Part shown: in pieces, positions 1 through 5,222 of the stretch | Layout of the letters: every line of letters begins with the position of its first letter | Position numbering within the stretch: position 1 is the stretch's first letter | Assembly (NCBI GenBank): GCA_030146605.1 | Contig: JASLBO010000294.1 | Coordinates: 1 to 6,084, forward strand | Source: Sphingomonas sp. | Lineage (GTDB): Bacteria; Pseudomonadota; Alphaproteobacteria; Sphingomonadales; Sphingomonadaceae | Reading direction: 5' to 3' | Length of the DNA: 6,084 bases | The notes under the pieces: generated by a model | The model's database searches: none | Seen by the model: only the letters and a program-made list of their open reading frames with translations | Told to the model about the DNA's origin: nothing | Program-made: the position numbers and the translations under genes

Positions 1-315
1 GACGTCGAGAAGGTATATGAGCGGTCGTCGGCGATCGATCCGGGCATTTCGATCGCGACGGTGTACCGCACCGTCCGGCTGTTCGAAGAGGCCGGCATTC
101 TCGACCGCCATGATTTCGGCGACGGCCGTGCGCGCTACGAGCCCGCCCCCGAAGCGCATCACGACCATCTGATCGACGTCGAATCGGGCAAGGTGATCGA
201 GTTCGTCGATCCCGAGCTCGAACTGCTCCAGAAGCAGATCGCCGAACGGCTCGGCTTCCGCCTCGTCGATCATCGCATGGAACTCTACGGCGTCGCGCTC
301 GACCGCAAGAACTAG
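1..315 (+). CDS. fur: Fur/Mur-family metal-responsive transcriptional regulator (5' end missing)
   Basis: This is the C-terminal 104 residues of a Fur-superfamily repressor, a dimeric cytoplasmic DNA-binding protein that senses Fe(II) or Mn(II). The frame is open from base 1 and ends at TAG 313-315, so about 34 N-terminal residues lie upstream. The recognition-helix region is at window residues 15-33 (ISIATVYRTVRLFEEAGI). The dimerisation domain carries HHDH at residues 53-56. With an offset of 34, the E. coli Fur ligands E81, H87, H88, D89, H90, E108 and H125 all fall on identical residues here (E47, H53, H54, D55, H56, E74, H91). The structural-zinc CxxC after HHDH in E. coli Fur is absent (DVES here), as is the C-terminal Cys pair. 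Lack of these cysteines is common among alphaproteobacterial Fur/Mur proteins as I recall them, so the metal (Fe or Mn) cannot be decided. Zur and PerR are less likely given the near-identical Fur motif HHDHLI...GKVIEF. Confidence 0.93.
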   Translation, partial: DVEKVYERSSAIDPGISIATVYRTVRLFEEAGILDRHDFGDGRARYEPAPEAHHDHLIDVESGKVIEFVDPELELLQKQIAERLGFRLVDHRMELYGVALDRKN

Positions 316-375
316 CGCCGTGGACTTTCGGCGGGCCGAGGCCGCGCAAGGCGCAACGACTCGACTGAGCGCTCT

Positions 376-379
376 GGAG
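376..379 (+). promoter_or_regulatory. Shine-Dalgarno for the acyltransferase start at 389
   Basis: GGAG lies 9 nt before ATG 389. The alternative GTG at 320 has only a weak AAGA-type element upstream. This site is the main reason for choosing the internal ATG. Confidence 0.5.
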
Positions 380-388
380 CAGATTCGG

Positions 389-1186
389 ATGTGGAGCCGC
401 GTGGCTTTGCTCCTGCTCGCAGTGTTGACCCATGTGCCGATGCACTATCTCTGGCGATTGCTGAGCCTCCCCTCGCCGTGGCCGCGCTGGTTCCTCGGTC
501 GCGCGGCGCGGATCGCCGGCGCTCGCGTCGTCAAGGTCGGCACGCCGCTGCGCCGCGACGTCTTCTATGTCTCGAATCATTTGAGCTGGATCGACATTCT
601 CGCATTGGGCGGCGCGAGCGGCACTGCGTTCGTCGCCAAGACCGAGATCGGCACCGCCCCGGTGGTCGGCTGGCTCGCCGGGATGAACCGCACGGTCTAC
701 GTCAAGCGCGAGAACCGGCTCGGCGTCGCCGACCAGATCAACCAGCTGCGGGACGCGCTCGCCGATAATTGGGCGATCACGATCTTCCCCGAAGGCACCA
801 CCACCGACGGCAAGTCGCTGCTCCCGTTCAAGACGCCGATGCTGCGCGTGCTCGAACCGCCGCCGCCGGGCGTGATGGTCCAGCCGGTGCTGCTCGATTA
901 TGGCGCCGCCAGCGAGGAGATCGGCTGGATCGGGCAGGAGCGCGGGCTCAACAACGCCCGCCGCATCCTGGCGCGCAAGGGCAGTTTCGAGCTGCGCGTG
1001 CATTTCCTCGAACCCTTTCTCCCGGCCGACTTCCCGGGACGCAAGGCGATCGCGGCCGAGAGCCGGCGGCGGATCGAGGCGGCTTTGGTGGATGCACTAG
1101 GTCATCCGCTGCGGCCGTTCGCATTTGCCGAGGAGGCGATCGGATACAAGACGCCCATCTCCCCTCCCTTTCAGGGCGGGGAGTAA
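389..1186 (+). CDS. PlsC-family lysolipid acyltransferase (1-acyl-glycerol-3-phosphate or lyso-ornithine type)
   Basis: This gene encodes a 265-residue membrane-associated acyltransferase that transfers a fatty acyl group to a lysolipid, most often lysophosphatidate to phosphatidate in phospholipid synthesis. A hydrophobic N-terminal segment (about residues 4-25) should anchor it in the inner membrane. The catalytic HX4D motif is NHLSWID (H64, D69), and the substrate/glycerol-binding block is FPEGTTTDG (133-141). The start at ATG 389 has GGAG 9 nt upstream and sits right at the hydrophobic segment. An in-frame GTG at 320, 4 nt after the fur stop, would add 23 polar residues with weaker codon bias. 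FPEGTT rather than FPEGTR, together with a position next to miaB, recalls rhizobial OlsA (lyso-ornithine lipid acyltransferase), so the lyso-substrate is uncertain. The last residues ([12 protein letters not shown]) are encoded by a hairpin and look like read-through into repeat-type DNA. Confidence 0.9.
   Translation: MWSRVALLLLAVLTHVPMHYLWRLLSLPSPWPRWFLGRAARIAGARVVKVGTPLRRDVFYVSNHLSWIDILALGGASGTAFVAKTEIGTAPVVGWLAGMNRTVYVKRENRLGVADQINQLRDALADNWAITIFPEGTTTDGKSLLPFKTPMLRVLEPPPPGVMVQPVLLDYGAASEEIGWIGQERGLNNARRILARKGSFELRVHFLEPFLPADFPGRKAIAAESRRRIEAALVDALGHPLRPFAFAEEAIGYKTPISPPFQGGE
1159..1183 (+). repeat. GC-rich inverted repeat over the acyltransferase 3' end
   Basis: The left arm 1159-1168 (CTCCCCTCCC) pairs with the right arm 1174-1183 (GGGCGGGGAG) around a 5-nt loop TTTCA. 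This gives a 10-position stem with one T/C mismatch. The TAA stop of the acyltransferase follows at 1184-1186. No T-run follows, so it is not a classic rho-independent terminator. It may be a dispersed intergenic repeat unit, an mRNA-stabilising hairpin or an attenuator before miaB. Only one copy is in the window. Confidence 0.6.
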
Positions 1187-1206
1187 GAAGCTATAGCCCG
1201 CCCCAA

Positions 1207-2520
1207 ATGAAACCATCTCCCAAAACCTTCCACGTCAAGTCGTTCGGCTGCCAGATGAACGTCTATGATGGCGAGCGGATGGGCGAGCTGATGGCCGCGC
1301 AGGGCATGACCCCAATCGACGATGCCAACGCCGCCGACCTCGTCGTGCTCAACACGTGTCATATCCGCGAGCGGGCGACCGAGAAGGTCTATTCCGACAT
1401 CGGCCGCCTCAGGAAGCACGGCAACGATCCGATGATCGCCGTCGCCGGCTGCGTCGCGCAGGCCGAGGGCGCCGAGATCGTCGCGCGCGCCAAGGTCGAC
1501 GTCGTGGTCGGCCCGCAGGCCTATCACAACTTGCCCGGGCTGGTCGCGCAGGCCGCCGCCGGAACCGCCGCGGTCGACACCGACATGCCCGCCACCGCCA
1601 AGTTCGGCGCATTGCCGGCGCGGCGGAAAGTCAGTCCCTCGGCGTTCCTCACCGTCCAGGAAGGCTGCGACAAATTCTGCACCTATTGCGTCGTGCCCTA
1701 TACCCGCGGCGCCGAGATCAGCCGCCCGTTCGACGCGATCGTCGACGAGGCGAAGGCGTTGGTCGATGCCGGCGCGCGCGAGATCACCCTGCTCGGCCAG
1801 AACGTCAACGCGTGGGACGATGCCGAGGGTCGCGGCCTGCACGGCCTGATCCGCGCGCTCGACCGGATCGAGGGGCTCCATCGCATCCGCTATACCACCA
1901 GTCATCCCAACGACATGCGCGAAGGGCTGATCCGCGCGCATGCCGAGGTCGAGAAATTGATGCCCTATCTGCACTTGCCGGTGCAGGCCGGCAGCGATCG
2001 CATCCTCAAGGCGATGAACCGCAGCCACACCCGCGCTTCCTATCTCGCCTTGCTCGAGCGCGTGCGCGCCGCCAGGCCCGACATCGCCCTGTCGGGCGAT
2101 TTCATCGTCGGCTTCCCCGGGGAGACCGAGGCGGACTTCGCCGATACGCTGCGCCTGATCGACGAAGTGGGATACGCCGCCAGCTTCAGCTTCAAATACA
2201 GCCCCCGCCCCGGCACCCCGGCGGCGGAGATGACCGATGGCTTCGTGCCGGAGGAAGTGATGGTCGAGCGTCTCCAGCGGCTCCAGGCGGCGATCGCGCG
2301 CGATCAGGCGGCGTTCAACGCGGCGACCTTCGGCAAACGCTGCACTGTGCTGATCGAGCGCAAGGGCAAGCTGCCGGGCCAGATGCTCGGCAAATCGCCC
2401 TGGCTGCAATCGGTCCATCTGATGACCGACGCGAAGATCGGCGACCTGCTGGATGTCGACATCGTCCGCGCCGATCCCAATTCGCTGGCAGGCGTGGAGC
2501 GACTGCGCGTCGCCGCCTGA
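1207..2520 (+). CDS. miaB: tRNA-2-methylthio-N6-dimethylallyladenosine synthase MiaB
   Basis: MiaB is a radical-SAM methylthiotransferase that adds a methylthio group at C2 of i6A37 in tRNAs reading UNN codons, which stabilises codon pairing. The 437-residue product has the full architecture. The N-terminal UPF0004 domain has three cluster ligands: C15 (SFGCQMN), C51 (NTCHIRERA) and C82 (AGCVAQ). The radical-SAM CxxxCxxC is GCDKFCTYC with C154, C158 and C161, followed by [11 protein letters not shown]-terminal TRAM RNA-binding domain begins near residue 374 ([11 protein letters not shown]). SFGCQMN is diagnostic of MiaB rather than RimO or MtaB. ATG 1207 places the first Cys at the usual distance from the N-terminus. 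Its Shine-Dalgarno is poor: the nearest purine run, GAAG at 1187-1190, is 16 nt away, and the upstream GGGGAG is locked in the 1159-1183 hairpin. Translation may therefore be coupled to the gene upstream, 20 nt away. Confidence 0.97.
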   Translation: MKPSPKTFHVKSFGCQMNVYDGERMGELMAAQGMTPIDDANAADLVVLNTCHIRERATEKVYSDIGRLRKHGNDPMIAVAGCVAQAEGAEIVARAKVDVVVGPQAYHNLPGLVAQAAAGTAAVDTDMPATAKFGALPARRKVSPSAFLTVQEGCDKFCTYCVVPYTRGAEISRPFDAIVDEAKALVDAGAREITLLGQNVNAWDDAEGRGLHGLIRALDRIEGLHRIRYTTSHPNDMREGLIRAHAEVEKLMPYLHLPVQAGSDRILKAMNRSHTRASYLALLERVRAARPDIALSGDFIVGFPGETEADFADTLRLIDEVGYAASFSFKYSPRPGTPAAEMTDGFVPEEVMVERLQRLQAAIARDQAAFNAATFGKRCTVLIERKGKLPGQMLGKSPWLQSVHLMTDAKIGDLLDVDIVRADPNSLAGVERLRVAA

Positions 2521-2552
2521 ATCGGGCGGGCGGTGCCTGCGGCGCTGTCGTC

Positions 2553-2591
2553 GCGAGGTCACACATGCACTTTATTCGGCATGTGTCTCGC
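2553..2591 (+). repeat. Perfect inverted repeat / hairpin between miaB and phoH
   Basis: ACACATGC (2561-2568) and GCATGTGT (2579-2586) are exact reverse complements around a 10-nt A/T-rich loop. After a 3-nt bulge (2558-2560) the stem extends by 5 bp, GCGAG (2553-2557) with CTCGC (2587-2591). No T-tract follows, which argues against an intrinsic terminator. It could be an RNA leader structure, a processing site or a dyad operator; the sequence does not decide. Confidence 0.65.
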
Positions 2592-2758
2592 CTGCCCCTG
2601 TCAAAGAGGGTCTCGGTCTGCCATCTTCACCAAGACCCATGCGCCACGGAACCACTTGTACCGCTTCCGGTTTCGCCTCTTCAGGCCGCGCAACTTCTAC
2701 GCTTCGAATGCTGCCGACGCGCCGCTTCGCGATTTCGTCCGACCAATGTTTCCCGCCC

Positions 2759-2765
2759 GAAAGGA
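2759..2765 (+). promoter_or_regulatory. Shine-Dalgarno for phoH
   Basis: GAAAGGA lies 4 nt before ATG 2770. It fixes the phoH start at 2770 over the in-frame ATG at 2746 and the GTG at 2533. Confidence 0.6.
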
Positions 2766-2769
2766 CCGC

Positions 2770-3783
2770 ATGAGCCGCAAGCCTGTCCAAGCCCAGTCCG
2801 GGGAACGCTCGCGCACCGAAGTCAATTTCGACAAGCCCCAGCTTCTGCCGCAGCTTTTCGGCGAGTATGACAGCAACATCCTCGCGCTCGAGGAGCGGCT
2901 GGGCGTCTACATCCACGCCCGCGGCCAGCGCGTGGTGATCGAGGGGTCGGCCGAGGCAGTCGCGCATGCCCGCGAAGTGCTCCAGGAGCTCCACAGCCGG
3001 GTGATCCGCGGCGAGGATATCGATACCGGGCTGATCGACGCAGTGATCGCGATGTCGAGCGAGCCGATGTTCAACGACATCGTCAAGGCCGACGCCCCCG
3101 CCGGGACCAGCAGCGGTAACCCGCCGATCATGATCCGCACGCGCAAGAAGACGATCGTGCCGCGCTCGATGGCACAGACGCATTACATGCGCGAGCTGAT
3201 GTCGAACGACATGATCTTCGCATTGGGGCCCGCGGGCACCGGCAAGACCTATCTCGCCGTGGCACAGGCAGTCGCGCAGCTGATCACCGGCAGCGTCCAG
3301 CGGCTGATCCTGTCACGCCCCGCAGTCGAGGCGGGCGAGCGGCTCGGCTTCCTGCCCGGCGACATGAAGGAGAAGGTCGATCCCTATCTCCGCCCGATCT
3401 ACGACGCGCTCTATGATTGTCTGCCCGCCGAGCAGGTCGAGCGGCGGATCGCATCGGGCGAGATCGAGATCGCGCCGATCGCGTTCATGCGCGGGCGCAC
3501 GCTGGCCGACGCCTTCGTCATCCTTGACGAGGCGCAGAACACCACCCCGGCGCAGATGAAGATGTTCCTCACCCGGTTCGGCGCGAACAGCCGGATGGTG
3601 ATCTGCGGCGATCCCAAGCAGGTCGATCTGCCCGGCGGCCCCGCCGCTTCGGGGCTCAACGACGCCGTCCAGCGGCTCGAGGGAGTCGAGGGCATTTCCT
3701 TTTCGTGGTTCACCGCAGCCGACGTGGTGCGCCATCCGATCGTCGGCCGTATCGTCCAGGCCTATGAGGGCCCCGATGCTTGA
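2770..3783 (+). CDS. phoH: PhoH family ATPase (YbeZ-like)
   Basis: This is a 337-residue cytoplasmic P-loop NTPase of the PhoH/YbeZ family. These proteins work with the adjacent endoribonuclease YbeY in rRNA maturation and RNA quality control, and are proposed RNA helicases or ATPases. The N-terminal region, about residues 27-75 (LFGEYDSNILALEERLGV onward), is the KH-like segment typical of the family. Walker A is GPAGTGKT at 153-160 with K159. Walker B is VILDEAQN with D253 and E254. The family motif CGDPKQVDLP lies at 279-288. The start at 2770 follows GAAAGGA, and MSRKPVQ... leads directly into the conserved N-terminus; the open frame upstream does not look coding. The 3' end overlaps ybeY by 8 nt, implying translational coupling. 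The name reflects family membership; control by phosphate limitation, as for E. coli PhoH, is not implied. Confidence 0.95.
   Translation: MSRKPVQAQSGERSRTEVNFDKPQLLPQLFGEYDSNILALEERLGVYIHARGQRVVIEGSAEAVAHAREVLQELHSRVIRGEDIDTGLIDAVIAMSSEPMFNDIVKADAPAGTSSGNPPIMIRTRKKTIVPRSMAQTHYMRELMSNDMIFALGPAGTGKTYLAVAQAVAQLITGSVQRLILSRPAVEAGERLGFLPGDMKEKVDPYLRPIYDALYDCLPAEQVERRIASGEIEIAPIAFMRGRTLADAFVILDEAQNTTPAQMKMFLTRFGANSRMVICGDPKQVDLPGGPAASGLNDAVQRLEGVEGISFSWFTAADVVRHPIVGRIVQAYEGPDA
3766..3770 (+). promoter_or_regulatory. Shine-Dalgarno for ybeY inside the phoH 3' end
   Basis: GAGGG sits 5 nt before ATG 3776. It favours 3776 over the in-frame ATG at 3764, whose first codons overlap this site. Confidence 0.55.
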
Positions 3784-4285
3784 CGTCGCCGCCCTGCGCG
3801 AAGCGCCCTGGCCCGAGCACGATTGGGAAGCCCTCGCCACCCGCGCCGCCGATGCGGCCATCGCCCAGTCCGCCCATGGCGAGTGGCGCGAGTGGCCGAC
3901 CGCGATCGAGATCGCGGTGCGCCTGACCAGCAACGACGAGGTCCAGACGCTCAATCGCCAGTATCGCCAGAAGGACAAGCCGACCAACGTGCTGTCCTTT
4001 CCGATGGTGCAGCCCGATCTGCTCGAGACCGTCACCCAGAACAGCGACGACGGCGAAGTCATCCTCGGCGACATCGTCCTCGCTTACGAGGTCTGCGCGG
4101 CCGAGGCGGCGGAGCGCGGCGTCAGCGTCGAGGATCATGCCAGTCACCTGATTGTCCACGGCGTGCTGCATCTGCTAGGCTATGACCATATGGAGGACGC
4201 CGCAGCCGAGGCGATGGAAGAGATGGAGCGCGCCGCGCTCGCCAGTCTCGGCCTGCACGATCCGTATTCCGTGCGCGAGGACTGA
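3776..4285 (+). CDS. ybeY: Endoribonuclease YbeY (rRNA maturation factor)
   Basis: YbeY is a single-domain metal-dependent endoribonuclease (UPF0054) that takes part in 16S rRNA 3'-end maturation and 70S ribosome quality control. The 169-residue product carries the metal-binding H-X3-H-X5-H motif as HGVLHLLGYDH (H128, H132, H138). The conserved basic segment YRQKDKPTNVLSFP has R64 at the position matching the essential Arg of the E. coli protein (R59 from memory). The conserved block LGDIVL precedes the histidine motif. ATG 3776 has GAGGG 5 nt upstream and overlaps the phoH stop at 3781-3783. An ATG at 3764 would add only four residues. The coupled phoH-ybeY-corC order is the classical ybeZYX arrangement, so PhoH is the likely partner. 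The N-terminus (MLDVAALREAPWPEHDWEAL) is longer than in E. coli and of a type common in alphaproteobacteria. Confidence 0.96.
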   Translation: MLDVAALREAPWPEHDWEALATRAADAAIAQSAHGEWREWPTAIEIAVRLTSNDEVQTLNRQYRQKDKPTNVLSFPMVQPDLLETVTQNSDDGEVILGDIVLAYEVCAAEAAERGVSVEDHASHLIVHGVLHLLGYDHMEDAAAEAMEEMERAALASLGLHDPYSVRED

Positions 4286-4293
4286 ACACGAAC

Positions 4294-5217
4294 ATGCCCG
4301 AGGGCCCCAGTACCGGACATAGTACCGGCACCAACGAGTCCCCTTCCGAAAGCGGCGGCATATGGCGGAGTATCCGCACCTTGCTGTTCGGCGACGAGCA
4401 GGAAGAGACGCTGCGCGACCGCATCGAGGAGGCGATCGACGAGCATGAGGAGGAAGGCAGCAAGTCGCCCGCCGGCGATCTCGCGCCGATCGAACGCCAG
4501 ATGCTCAAGAACCTGCTCCATTTCGGCGAGCGTGACGCCGGCGACGTCGGCGTGCCGCGCGCGGATATCGTCGCAGTCGAGGTGGCGACCAGCTTCGCCG
4601 ATCTCGTCCAGTTGTTCGCCGAGGCGGGGCACAGCCGCCTGCCGGTCTATCGCGACGAGCTCGATACCGTCATCGGCATGGTCCATGTCAAAGACGTGTT
4701 CGCGATCCTCGCCACCGGCGCGCCGCATCCGTCGAGCATCGCCGGGCTGATTCGCCAGCCGGTCTATGTCCCGCAATCGATGGGGGTGCTCGATCTGCTC
4801 GCCCAGATGCGCGCAAACCGCACCCATCTCGCGATCGTGCTCGACGAATATTCGGGGACCGAGGGGCTGATCACGATCGAGGATCTGATCGAGGAAATCG
4901 TCGGCGAAATCGAGGACGAGCATGACGAGGCGCCGACCGCACTGCTGGTGCCGATCGACGGCGGGGGCTGGGATGCCGATGCCCGTGCCGAGCTCGAGGA
5001 TGTCGCCGAGACAGTCGACCCGCGGCTGGGCGAAGTCGACGAGGATGTCGACACGCTGGGCGGCCTCGCCTTCGTGCTGGCGGGCCATGTCCCCGCGCCG
5101 GGCGAATGCCTCGCCCATCCCAGCGGCTGGATGCTCGAAGTGACCGAGGGCGATTCGCGCAAAGTCACGCGGCTGCGCCTCCATCCGCCCAGGCAGCTCG
5201 CCGAGCTCGAGGAATGA
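4294..5217 (+). CDS. corC: CorC/YbeX-type CBS-domain protein (hemolysin family)
   Basis: The 307-residue product is a soluble CBS-pair protein of the CorC/HlyC family, linked to Mg/Co efflux and, through YbeX work in E. coli, to ribosome metabolism. The N-terminal 50 residues are polar and acidic with no membrane segment, so it lacks the DUF21 domain of the membrane-bound CorB/CNNM type and should be cytoplasmic. CBS 1 spans about residues 88-140 (VPRADIVAVEV to HVKDVFAIL). CBS 2 spans about 154-211, with the family signature LDEYSGTEGLITIEDLIEEI. The CorC_HlyC transporter-associated domain covers about 215-298 (GWDADARAELEDV, VDTLGGLAFVLAG, VPAPGE). ATG 4294 is the only plausible start; the next in-frame Met is about 70 residues in. 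It lies 8 nt after the ybeY stop, and GAGGA at 4277-4281 is a somewhat distant Shine-Dalgarno (12 nt). Hemolytic activity is not implied by the family name. Confidence 0.93.
   Translation: MPEGPSTGHSTGTNESPSESGGIWRSIRTLLFGDEQEETLRDRIEEAIDEHEEEGSKSPAGDLAPIERQMLKNLLHFGERDAGDVGVPRADIVAVEVATSFADLVQLFAEAGHSRLPVYRDELDTVIGMVHVKDVFAILATGAPHPSSIAGLIRQPVYVPQSMGVLDLLAQMRANRTHLAIVLDEYSGTEGLITIEDLIEEIVGEIEDEHDEAPTALLVPIDGGGWDADARAELEDVAETVDPRLGEVDEDVDTLGGLAFVLAGHVPAPGECLAHPSGWMLEVTEGDSRKVTRLRLHPPRQLAELEE
5209..5213 (+). promoter_or_regulatory. Shine-Dalgarno for the dehydrogenase-like gene
   Basis: GAGGA inside the last corC codons lies 9 nt before ATG 5223. The alternative in-frame ATG at 5214 directly abuts it, with zero spacing, so 5223 is preferred. 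Confidence 0.55.
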
Positions 5218-5222
5218 AGCCC

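Larger units (their letters stand above)
2521..2769 (+). other. miaB-phoH intergenic region (non-coding, likely 5' leader or promoter region)
   Basis: This 249-bp gap is the only long non-coding stretch. It stays open in the phoH frame, but that reading contains codons rare in the neighbours (TTA, AGA, AGG, TGT) and no recognisable domain. GC over 2561-2710 is about 57 percent by hand count, below the flanking genes. It contains the 2553-2591 hairpin, a weaker 6-bp pairing between GGGTCT (2608-2613) and AGACCC (2633-2638), and a small CCGCC/GGCGG pairing across the miaB stop (2513-2529). I see no convincing sigma-70 or heat-shock promoter. By position it should hold the start of a phoH-ybeY-corC transcript or that transcript's 5' leader. 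Confidence 0.6.

Noticed and set aside
769..1206. Upstream extension of the miaB frame to 769
   Set aside because: It overlaps the acyltransferase core in another frame and its translation is low-complexity. Conserved MiaB sequence begins only after ATG 1207.
1171..2562. 463-codon open frame on the minus strand opposite miaB
   Set aside because: It lies wholly antisense to a clear MiaB with all catalytic cysteines. Its low-complexity Arg/Ala/Gly/Asp/His-rich translation is typical of shadow frames in high-GC DNA.
2553..2591. Hairpin as a rho-independent terminator for miaB
   Set aside because: The stem is followed by CTGCCCCTG with no T-run, so an intrinsic terminator is not supported.
2655..2680. 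CTTG at 2655-2658 as a heat-shock sigma-32 -35 element for phoH
   Set aside because: No CCCAT-like or CYTATNT-like -10 element lies at the right spacing. The 4-base match is expected by chance.
2533..2769. N-terminal extension of phoH from GTG 2533
   Set aside because: Codon use differs from the neighbours, there is no family homology that I recognise, and a good Shine-Dalgarno precedes ATG 2770.
1356..2870. 504-codon plus-strand frame overlapping miaB and phoH
   Set aside because: Arg-rich shadow translation in the +1 frame of miaB that crosses the intergenic region, with no domain.
5214..5222. ATG 5214 (ATGA overlap with the corC stop) as the dehydrogenase start
   Set aside because: The GAGGA ribosome site would directly abut it, with no spacing, whereas ATG 5223 has 9 nt. 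It adds only three residues either way.
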